Source: Tissierellia bacterium | GTDB taxonomy: Bacteria > Bacillota > Clostridia > Tissierellales > Sedimentibacteraceae | DNA length: 20,581 nt | Assembly: GCA_028700795.1 (NCBI GenBank) | Contig: JAQVRY010000010.1 | Location: 5,775-26,355 of the forward strand | Direction of reading: 5' to 3' | Shown here: positions 15,821 through 20,581 of the stretch, piece after piece | How positions within the stretch are numbered: the stretch's first letter is position 1 | Layout of the letters: every line of letters begins with the position of its first letter | Translations under genes and position numbers: made by a program | The notes under the pieces: model-generated | Database searches by the model: none | Seen by the model: the letters and a program-made list of their open reading frames with translations, nothing else | Told to the model about the DNA's origin: nothing

Positions 15821-16408
15821 ATGAAAATCGTTGATGCAAGAAAAAAGGCATGTCCTCAGCCGGTTATTATGACAAAAAAAGAAGCAGATGAGGGAGCTGA
15901 AGAAATTACGGTTATTGTAGATAATGAAACTGCAAAATTAAATGTAACAAAGCTTGCTTCTCAATTAAGATATTCTGTCACTGCTGAAAATAAGGAGGAT
16001 GGTATTTACATATTGTTAATAAAAGGTGCTGAAAGCAAAGAGCAGTCAGAGATAGTATCTAAAACTCAAAATAAAAATATAGGCTATTTAATTACCTCAG
16101 ATAAATTAGGCAAAGGTTCAGATGATCTCGGCAGGATACTGATGAAAAGTTTTCTGTTTACATTATCAGAGACAAAACCATATCCTGATTTCCTGATATT
16201 TTTGAACTCAGGAGTTAAACTCACTACTGAAGGCTCAGAGTCTATTGAAGACTTAATTAAGTTAAAAGAAGGCAGAGTGGAAATTGTTTCATGTGGAACA
16301 TGTTTAGATTTCTTTGAAATTAAGAGCAAATTACAGGTTGGGTCTGTTTCAAATATGTATGATATAGTTGATATGATTTCAAATTCAACAAATACAGTTA
16401 CGATATAA
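15821..16408 (+). CDS. yedF: Sulfurtransferase-like selenium metabolism protein YedF
   Basis: This protein has two domains in 195 residues. The N-terminal TusA/SirA-like domain has the CPxP motif (DARKKACPQPV, C11) that can carry a persulfide. The C-terminal DsrE-like domain ends with the redox pair CGTC (C158 and C161). This architecture matches TIGR03527, described as present mainly in genomes that also encode selenophosphate use. It probably receives sulfur or selenium from a desulfurase, such as the one at 12811, but this is inference. The ATG follows CGGAGGAAAA. It lies 11 bases from both cvpA and the DUF951 gene. No selD, selA or selB is in the window. Confidence 0.9.
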   Translation: MKIVDARKKACPQPVIMTKKEADEGAEEITVIVDNETAKLNVTKLASQLRYSVTAENKEDGIYILLIKGAESKEQSEIVSKTQNKNIGYLITSDKLGKGSDDLGRILMKSFLFTLSETKPYPDFLIFLNSGVKLTTEGSESIEDLIKLKEGRVEIVSCGTCLDFFEIKSKLQVGSVSNMYDIVDMISNSTNTVTI

Positions 16409-16419
16409 GGAGAGCAGCT

Positions 16420-16632
16420 ATGCCTATGAAGTTAAATGTAGGAGATGTAGTAAAATTAAAGAAAAAACATCCCTGTGGAGGTTATGATTGGGAGATACTG
16501 AGGATTGGTGCAGATTTTAGAATTAAATGCACTACCTGTGAAAGACAAGTATGGCTTCCTCGAAGCGAAGTAGAAAGAAGAATAACAAAAATTGTATATC
16601 AAGTTGACAATGAAACTTCTGATAAGCAATAA
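16420..16632 (+). CDS. DUF951 family small protein, function unknown
   Basis: This 70-residue protein fits DUF951 (YyzM in B. subtilis). It has an N-terminal VGDVVKLKKKHPCGG segment and a following WEILRIGADFRIKCTTC, with three cysteines in a zinc-ribbon-like spacing, then an R-rich tail (PRSEVERRITKIV). The small SH3-like fold and Cys pattern hint at nucleic acid or metal binding, but no function is known to me. ATG 16420 is 7 bases after AAGGAG. The in-frame ATG 16426 would trim two residues. It is the last gene of its operon. The pyrB promoter starts 8 bases after its stop, so it has no clear terminator of its own. Confidence 0.88.
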   Translation: MPMKLNVGDVVKLKKKHPCGGYDWEILRIGADFRIKCTTCERQVWLPRSEVERRITKIVYQVDNETSDKQ

Positions 16633-16639
16633 AAAAATA

Positions 16640-16668
16640 TTGACATGAACAGAAAATTATTATAATAT
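16640..16668 (+). promoter_or_regulatory. Promoter of the pyrBIKDE operon
   Basis: TTGACA (16640-16645) is a perfect -35. The -10 is either TATAAT (16661-16666, spacer 15) or TAATAT (16663-16668, spacer 17). Transcription should start near 16674, leaving a leader of about 165 bases that holds the PyrR-type control elements. Confidence 0.7.
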
Positions 16669-16684
16669 AAGTTGAAGTTGATAA

Positions 16685-16715
16685 CCTTTAATCTGGCACA
16701 GAGAGGCTGGGAAGG
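16685..16715 (+). promoter_or_regulatory. PyrR-binding loop 1 (anti-antiterminator)
   Basis: CAGAGAGGCT at 16699-16708 is identical to the conserved 3' part of the PyrR-binding consensus ARUCCNGNGAGGYU. The flanking CCTT (16685-16688) and AAGG (16712-16715) form the lower stem. The upper stem is GGC/GCT-like, less perfect than loop 2. The 3' arm AAGG is shared with the antiterminator, so binding of PyrR-UMP here would prevent antitermination. pyrR itself is outside the window. Confidence 0.8.
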
Positions 16716-16746
16716 AACATTAGAGCTAATAGAGTAGGTCTTCCTT
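16712..16746 (+). promoter_or_regulatory. Antiterminator of the pyrB leader
   Basis: AAGGAA (16712-16717) pairs with TTCCTT (16741-16746), enclosing a second perfect hairpin ATTAG-AG-CTAAT (16719-16730). Its 5' arm overlaps binding loop 1 and its 3' arm overlaps the terminator. The three structures are therefore mutually exclusive, as in the Bacillus pyr attenuators. Confidence 0.75.
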
Positions 16747-16770
16747 TGCTGTGTGCAAGGAAGACTTTTT
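16738..16770 (+). terminator. Conditional leader terminator (pyr attenuator)
   Basis: GTCTTCCTT (16738-16746) and AAGGAAGAC (16757-16765) form a perfect 9-bp stem followed by five T's (16766-16770). It would stop transcription about 70 bases before pyrB when pyrimidines are plentiful. Confidence 0.88.
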
Positions 16771-16782
16771 GATTTAAGGAAA

Positions 16783-16796
16783 GGGGACACCCCCCC
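16783..16796. repeat. GGGGACAC repeat, copy 3 (partial)
   Basis: GGGGACACCCCCCC shares the GGGGACAC core with copies at 23-30 and 13984-13991 and can fold as GGGG-ACAC-CCCC. It lies exactly between the attenuator terminator and PyrR loop 2, so an insertion may have separated two regulatory elements. Alternatively it is a low-complexity coincidence. Confidence 0.4.
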
Positions 16797-16802
16797 AAAT
16801 TG

Positions 16803-16836
16803 CTTTAAAATAGTCCAAGAGAGGCTAAAAAGGAGG
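16803..16836 (+). promoter_or_regulatory. PyrR-binding loop 2 overlapping the pyrB ribosome binding site
   Basis: TAGTCCAAGAGAGGCTA (16811-16827) fits the PyrR consensus with one extra A in the loop. TAGTC pairs with GGCTA, and CTTT (16803-16806) pairs with AAAG (16829-16832) below a purine bulge. That lower-stem AAAG is the start of the pyrB Shine-Dalgarno AAAGGAGG (16829-16836), 4 bases before the ATG. No terminator follows, so bound PyrR should block translation, as reported for some mycobacterial and lactobacillal pyr mRNAs. Confidence 0.75.
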
Positions 16837-16840
16837 AAAT

Positions 16841-17764
16841 ATGCTAAAAGGCAGAAGTTTAATTGAACCAATGGATTTATCGCTTGGGGAGTTGGATGAA
16901 ATATTGAGCTTAGCAGATAAAATAATTTCAGATCCGCTTGCTTATGCAGATGTGTGCAAAGGAAAAATACTGGCGACTTTGTTTTATGAACCTAGTACAA
17001 GAACAAGACTAAGCTTTGAATCAGCAATGTTAAGGCTTGGGGGAAGTGTTATGGGCTTTTCCTCAGCAGAATCAAGCTCTGCAGCAAAGGGAGAAAGTGT
17101 TGCCGACACCATAAGAACCGTAGCATGCTATGCAGATATTGCAGCAATGCGTCATCCAAAAGAGGGTGCTCCCATGGTAGCTGCAATGAAAGCAAATATA
17201 CCCGTTATAAATGCAGGGGACGGGGGACACCAACATCCCACCCAAACATTGACAGACCTACTTACTATTAAAACATTAAAAGGCAAATTAAATAATTTTA
17301 CAATAGGTCTTTGCGGTGATTTGAAATTCGGACGAACGGTTCATTCCTTAATAAAAGCTTTATCACGATATGAAAATATAAAATTTGTTCTTATATCACC
17401 AGCGGAACTAAGGGTACCGGATTATATAAGAGAAGAAATATTAATGAAAAACGGTATTGAGTTTACAGAAGTGGAAAGACTTGAAAGTGTAATAGAGGAA
17501 TTAGATGTTCTTTACATGACAAGGGTTCAGAAAGAAAGATTTTTCAATGAAGCCGATTATATAAGATTAAAAGACAGCTATATTGTCGACAATAAAAAAA
17601 TGGCAAATGCAAAAAAGGATATGATTCTTATGCATCCTCTTCCCAGGGTGAATGAAATTTCAGTGGAAGTCGACAATGACCCCAGGGCAGCATATTTTGC
17701 ACAAGCTAAATGCGGAATGTTTATAAGAATGGCTTTAATTATGAAATTATTGGGGGTTGAATAA
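16841..17764 (+). CDS. pyrB: Aspartate carbamoyltransferase catalytic subunit
   Basis: PyrB joins carbamoyl phosphate and aspartate to give carbamoyl aspartate, the committed step of pyrimidine synthesis. The 307 residues contain the carbamoyl phosphate motif STRTR (52-56, within FYEPSTRTRLSFE), the GGHQHPTQTL motif near residue 130, and HPLPRVNEI (H265 onward). The start ATG has a strong AAAGGAGG site that is also part of a PyrR-binding loop. The stop overlaps the pyrI start by one base (TAATG), implying translational coupling and a class B (PyrB-PyrI) holoenzyme. Confidence 0.98.
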   Translation: MLKGRSLIEPMDLSLGELDEILSLADKIISDPLAYADVCKGKILATLFYEPSTRTRLSFESAMLRLGGSVMGFSSAESSSAAKGESVADTIRTVACYADIAAMRHPKEGAPMVAAMKANIPVINAGDGGHQHPTQTLTDLLTIKTLKGKLNNFTIGLCGDLKFGRTVHSLIKALSRYENIKFVLISPAELRVPDYIREEILMKNGIEFTEVERLESVIEELDVLYMTRVQKERFFNEADYIRLKDSYIVDNKKMANAKKDMILMHPLPRVNEISVEVDNDPRAAYFAQAKCGMFIRMALIMKLLGVE

Positions 17765-18189
17765 TGCTTAATATAGATAGTGTCGAAAAAGGATTGGTAA
17801 TTGACCATATAAAGGCAGGAAAAGCCATGGAAATATATCGTTATTTGAACCTTGATAAAATGGACTGCAGTGTTGCAATAATTAAAAATGCAAAGAGCAA
17901 GAAATTTGGAAAAAAGGATATTATAAAAGTAGAAAACAACATAGATATGGATCTTAAGGTGCTTGGTTTTATTGATCCAAACATAACAATCAATGTTATT
18001 GATAATTTTGTTATAATAGATAAAATAAACTTAGAATTGCCCCAAGAAGTTGAAAATGTTGTTAAATGCAAAAATCCAAGATGTATAACTTCAATAGAGC
18101 AGGAAATAGTTCATAAATTTAGACTAACTGACAAAGAAAACAAAATTTACAGGTGCGTATACTGCGATACAGCATATGAAGGAAAGTAG
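17764..18189 (+). CDS. pyrI: Aspartate carbamoyltransferase regulatory subunit
   Basis: PyrI binds nucleotide effectors and gives allosteric control to PyrB. The 141 residues have the N-terminal nucleotide-binding domain (starting MLNIDSVEKGLVIDHIKAGKA) and a C-terminal zinc domain with all four ligands: C102, C107, C131 and C134 (CKNPRC ... CVYC). The length is slightly below the E. coli protein (153 aa), but both domains are complete. The start codon overlaps the pyrB stop by one base. Its presence shows that this organism combines allosteric control with the RNA-level control in the leader. Confidence 0.97.
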   Translation: MLNIDSVEKGLVIDHIKAGKAMEIYRYLNLDKMDCSVAIIKNAKSKKFGKKDIIKVENNIDMDLKVLGFIDPNITINVIDNFVIIDKINLELPQEVENVVKCKNPRCITSIEQEIVHKFRLTDKENKIYRCVYCDTAYEGK

Positions 18190-18211
18190 CAAAAGTAAAT
18201 TGGAGAAAATT

Positions 18212-18940
18212 ATGAAGGTTTTAGTAACTGCTGTTAAGGAAAATATGAAGATTTCCAATAACATTTACAGGATTTCGGCGGAATTTGAGTCTGAAATAAA
18301 ACCCGGACAATTTTTTATGCTGAAAACTACGGATAATTCGTTTCTGCTGCCAAGGCCGATAAGTATTAATGATGTAAATGAAAATATTGTTTCATTCTTA
18401 TATAGAATTGAAGGCCAAGGCACTAAAAAAATAAGCAGCCTATGTAAAAATGATGAGTTCCAGTTGTTTGGTCCCTTGGGAAATGGATTTGATATAGATA
18501 AGATGAAAGGAAGGGTTGTAGTAATAGGAGGAGGAATAGGTATTGCTCCTCTATTGTATTTATGTAAAGTGTTAGGCAAGGAAACGGATGTGTATTTAGG
18601 ATACAAAGATATTGAAAATATGTATATAATTGATGAATTTGAATTATATGCCGATAGATGCGTCGTTGTTACAGAGGATGGAAGTTTTGGAGAAAAAGGT
18701 TTTGTGACGGATTATATACCATATGATGAATATGATGTCGTTGTAACCTGCGGACCAGAAATAATGATGAATAAGATTGCAAATAATTGCAGAGATAAAA
18801 ATATTAAATGCTATGTATCGTTGGAAAGAAGAATGGCATGCGGAATGGGTGCATGTTTAGGATGTACGGTAGAAACAAAGACGGGAAATAAAAGAGCATG
18901 TAAAGAAGGTCCCGTATTTGACTGTGAAGAATTATTATAG
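18212..18940 (+). CDS. pyrK: Dihydroorotate dehydrogenase B electron-transfer subunit
   Basis: PyrK carries FAD and a [2Fe-2S] cluster and passes electrons from PyrD to NAD+. The 242 residues include the FAD-binding RPISI segment (about 48-52), the NAD-binding glycine-rich GGGIGIAPLLYL, and the cluster motif with C210, C215, C218 and C230 (CGMGACLGC ... CKEGPVF). ATG 18212 is preferred because TGGAGA lies 5 bases before it and the protein then starts at the ferredoxin-reductase-like domain. ATG 18176 would add 12 residues, overlap pyrI and have no good ribosome binding site. It is followed 9 bases later by pyrD, its partner. Confidence 0.95.
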   Translation: MKVLVTAVKENMKISNNIYRISAEFESEIKPGQFFMLKTTDNSFLLPRPISINDVNENIVSFLYRIEGQGTKKISSLCKNDEFQLFGPLGNGFDIDKMKGRVVVIGGGIGIAPLLYLCKVLGKETDVYLGYKDIENMYIIDEFELYADRCVVVTEDGSFGEKGFVTDYIPYDEYDVVVTCGPEIMMNKIANNCRDKNIKCYVSLERRMACGMGACLGCTVETKTGNKRACKEGPVFDCEELL

Positions 18941-18949
18941 AGGAAGACT

Positions 18950-19852
18950 ATGAAAAATTTAGAAGCAAATGCAATGGGCTTAAAATTTAAAAACCCCATA
19001 CTGGCTGCTTCCGGAACTTTTGGTTTCGGAGAAGAATTTTCTGAAATTTACGATTTATCAATTCTTGGCGGAATTTGCAGCAAAGGTCTTACATTAAATT
19101 CAAGAAGCGGAAATAAGGGTATCAGACTCTGGGAAACCCCCATGGGGCTTATGAACAGCATAGGACTTGAAAATCCGGGTGTTGATAAATTCATAATGGA
19201 AGAACTTCCAAGAATGAAAACATATAATACCATTATTTTTGCTAATCTTGGCGGACATTGTGAAGAAGATTATTTCGAAGGAATCTATAAGTTAAATGAC
19301 ACAAATGTGGATGCCGTTGAGCTTAACATTTCTTGTCCAAACGTTAAAAGCGGCGGCATGGCTTTTGGAGTGAAATCTTCCGTTGCTTATGAAATAGTAT
19401 CAAGAGTTCGAAAGATTTGTAAAAAACCCCTCATGGTTAAACTATCACCAAATGCAGAAAATATACCGGATATGGCTGTAGCATGTGAAGCAGCAGGAGC
19501 AGATGCAATTTCTTTAATTAATACAATTCAAGCTATGGCAATAGATATAAAAAACAAAAAAGCTGTATTTGAGAATGTTTATGCAGGACTTTCAGGACCA
19601 TGTGTAAAGCCGATTGCTCTTCGAATGGTTCATGAAGCTGCAAAAATGGTTAATATTCCCATATGTGGGCTTGGAGGTATAATGACTGCAATTGATGTAA
19701 TTGAATTCATTATGGCTGGAGCAACATTGGTGCAAATAGGAACAGCGAACTTTATTAAGCCTGATATTGCAATAGACATTATTAATGATTTGAAAGAATT
19801 TATAGACAATGAAAATATAAAATCCTTAGAAGAAATAAGGGGGATAATATAG
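18950..19852 (+). CDS. pyrD: Dihydroorotate dehydrogenase, class 1B catalytic subunit
   Basis: PyrD oxidises dihydroorotate to orotate using FMN and hands electrons to PyrK. The 300 residues form the expected TIM barrel, with NSIGLENPGVDKF (substrate binding), ELNISCPNVKSGG with the catalytic-base cysteine C129 (the class 1 base, equivalent to C130 in Lactococcus PyrDB), VKLSPN, and the FMN phosphate-binding GLGGI/IGTANF segments. The cysteine base and the adjacent pyrK identify the cytosolic NAD-linked 1B type, suiting an anaerobe. The ATG at 18950 follows AGAGGAAG. Confidence 0.97.
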   Translation: MKNLEANAMGLKFKNPILAASGTFGFGEEFSEIYDLSILGGICSKGLTLNSRSGNKGIRLWETPMGLMNSIGLENPGVDKFIMEELPRMKTYNTIIFANLGGHCEEDYFEGIYKLNDTNVDAVELNISCPNVKSGGMAFGVKSSVAYEIVSRVRKICKKPLMVKLSPNAENIPDMAVACEAAGADAISLINTIQAMAIDIKNKKAVFENVYAGLSGPCVKPIALRMVHEAAKMVNIPICGLGGIMTAIDVIEFIMAGATLVQIGTANFIKPDIAIDIINDLKEFIDNENIKSLEEIRGII

Positions 19853-19871
19853 TGCATAAAGGAGCAGTTAT

Positions 19872-20432
19872 ATGATAAATGTAGTTGGAATATTGAAAGA
19901 ATGCGGTGCATTGCTTGAGGGTCATTTCTTGCTTTCATCAGGCAAGCACAGCAACAAATATTGTCAATGCGCAAAGCTTCTCCAATATCCGGACAAGGCA
20001 GAAAAGGTTATTTCAATTGTTAAGGATAAAGTTAGCTCACTCGACTTGGATGTAATAGTGGGACCTGCAATGGGAGGAATAACAGCAGCTTATGAGCTTG
20101 GCAGGCAATTAGGTATAAAAGCAATATTTGCCGAGAGAGAAAATAATGTAATGACACTTAGAAGAGGTTTTGAAATAAAGCCCGGTGACAGGATATTAAT
20201 AATGGAGGATGTTGTAACTACCGGCAAATCATCCGGTGAAACTGCTAAAGTTCTTGAAAGTTTAGGTGGAACAGTAGTAGGAATCGGCTGTATTGTAGAT
20301 AGAAAAGTAAGTGAAATTCTATTGCCTGTTTACAGTTCAGTAGAGTTATTGTTTGATACCTATGATGAAGAAAATTGTCCCCTATGTGAAAAAGGCTCAA
20401 AACCGATAAAGCCGGGAAGTCGTAAATTTTAA
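19872..20432 (+). CDS. pyrE: Orotate phosphoribosyltransferase
   Basis: PyrE makes OMP from orotate and PRPP. The 186 residues have the substrate segment LSSGKHSNKYCQCAKL near the N terminus and the PRPP-binding signature RILIMEDVVTTGKSSGET (about 107-124). The C terminus carries CPLCEKG and ends PGSRKF, which I associate with the Thermus/clostridial PyrE subfamily and not the E. coli type. The start ATG is 7 bases after AAAGGAG. It is the last gene of the operon. pyrF, the next enzyme, is absent here. Confidence 0.96.
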   Translation: MINVVGILKECGALLEGHFLLSSGKHSNKYCQCAKLLQYPDKAEKVISIVKDKVSSLDLDVIVGPAMGGITAAYELGRQLGIKAIFAERENNVMTLRRGFEIKPGDRILIMEDVVTTGKSSGETAKVLESLGGTVVGIGCIVDRKVSEILLPVYSSVELLFDTYDEENCPLCEKGSKPIKPGSRKF

Positions 20433-20449
20433 GGGACGCTATGCGTCCC
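20433..20449. terminator. Hairpin terminator after pyrE, possibly bidirectional
   Basis: GGGACGC (20433-20439) and GCGTCCC (20443-20449) form a perfect 7-bp stem with a TAT loop, immediately after the pyrE stop. On the + strand GTTTGTT follows, and on the - strand TTAAAATTT follows. It therefore probably ends both the pyr operon and the convergent gene on the other strand. Confidence 0.7.
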
Positions 20450-20467
20450 GTTTGTTATCCAAAATTA

Positions 20468-20581
20468 TTAGAGGAAAAATAAAGGCCAGAACATCCACCA
20501 AATAGGATTTTCACATCTTCCGTACCTGTCACAGTATGGGAATTGGTAATACCTCATTGGGTCATAAAAATATCTGTCATA
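20468..20581 (-). CDS. Partial hypothetical protein, aromatic-rich C terminus
   Basis: On the - strand an open frame enters at the window edge and runs 37 codons to a TAA at 20468-20470. The peptide is rich in Tyr, Phe and Trp (for example YDPMRYYQFPYCDRYG and IWWMFWPLFFL), ending in a hydrophobic tail. This is unusual for random AT-rich frames, which favour Ile, Lys and Asn. It converges on the hairpin at 20433-20449. I do not recognise the protein. A spore-coat or surface protein is conceivable but unsupported, and the start lies outside the window. Confidence 0.5.
   Translation of the reverse strand, partial: YDRYFYDPMRYYQFPYCDRYGRCENPIWWMFWPLFFL

Noticed and set aside
6889..16632. In-frame UGA selenocysteine codons, suggested by the presence of YedF
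   Set aside because: All recognised genes end at positions expected for full-length proteins, with no downstream continuation past a TGA.
16672..16737. Short leader-peptide frame (TTG, 21 codons) in the pyrB leader
   Set aside because: It has no ribosome binding site, starts at about the transcription start and overlaps the PyrR loop. The RNA structures explain this region better.
1..20581. CRISPR arrays, tRNA or rRNA genes, insertion sequence transposases, prophage or toxin-antitoxin genes
   Set aside because: I looked for regularly spaced repeats, tRNA-like cloverleaf ends and typical transposase or phage proteins and saw none.

Overview
The window is a 20.6 kb piece of an AT-rich, Gram-positive, anaerobic chromosome. 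A member of the Clostridia (perhaps Tissierellales or Sedimentibacter-like) is my best guess. The reasons are the codon use rich in AGA, ATA and AAT, the strong AAGGAGG-type ribosome binding sites, the pairing of Noc with ParA/ParB, the class 1B dihydroorotate dehydrogenase (PyrK/PyrD), an NAD-linked [FeFe] hydrogenase, and YedF. The genus is not established. All confident genes lie on the + strand. Only the last ~114 bases appear to hold the 3' end of a gene on the - strand.

Layout. (1) Positions 1-91: intergenic DNA with a GGGGACAC repeat and a REP-like hairpin. (2) 92-6524: mnmE-mnmG-rsmG-noc-parA-parB, the classic cluster beside the chromosome origin in Firmicutes, so oriC/dnaA should lie a few kb to the left. 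(3) 6525-6888: a gene-free AT-rich regulatory region ending in a perfect-consensus sigma-A promoter with a Rex-like operator across its -35 box. (4) 6889-11389: a four-gene NAD(P)-linked [FeFe] hydrogenase operon (HndA/HndB/HndC/HndD type), closed by a strong terminator. (5) 11495-12751: pyrC under its own extended -10 promoter. (6) 12811-13947: a class V aminotransferase-fold desulfurase. (7) 14091-16632: an operon for a membrane-anchored DUF5711 protein, a CvpA-family membrane protein, the sulfur/selenium protein YedF and the small DUF951 protein. (8) 16633-20449: the pyrB-pyrI-pyrK-pyrD-pyrE operon behind a PyrR-type leader, ending in a hairpin.

How the genes work together. MnmE and MnmG jointly modify wobble uridines of tRNA, and RsmG methylates 16S rRNA. 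Noc, ParA and ParB organise and segregate the origin region; a parS-like site (14468-14483) lies inside the DUF5711 gene. The hydrogenase operon encodes flavin/NAD(P), iron-sulfur and H-cluster subunits of one soluble complex linking H2 to NAD(P)H and probably ferredoxin. PyrB/PyrI, PyrC, PyrK/PyrD and PyrE carry out carbamoyl phosphate to OMP. carAB, pyrF and pyrR are not in the window. The desulfurase and YedF are plausible partners in sulfur or selenium handling.

The most notable observations are: two tandem PyrR-binding loops before pyrB, one in a terminator/antiterminator switch and one overlapping the pyrB ribosome binding site; a Noc that lacks the N-terminal membrane-targeting helix but keeps the Noc-type DNA-specificity residues; the parS-like site; the Rex-like operator on the hydrogenase promoter; and a serine in place of the usual proton-relay cysteine in the hydrogenase. 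I did not find a wholly new multi-gene system.
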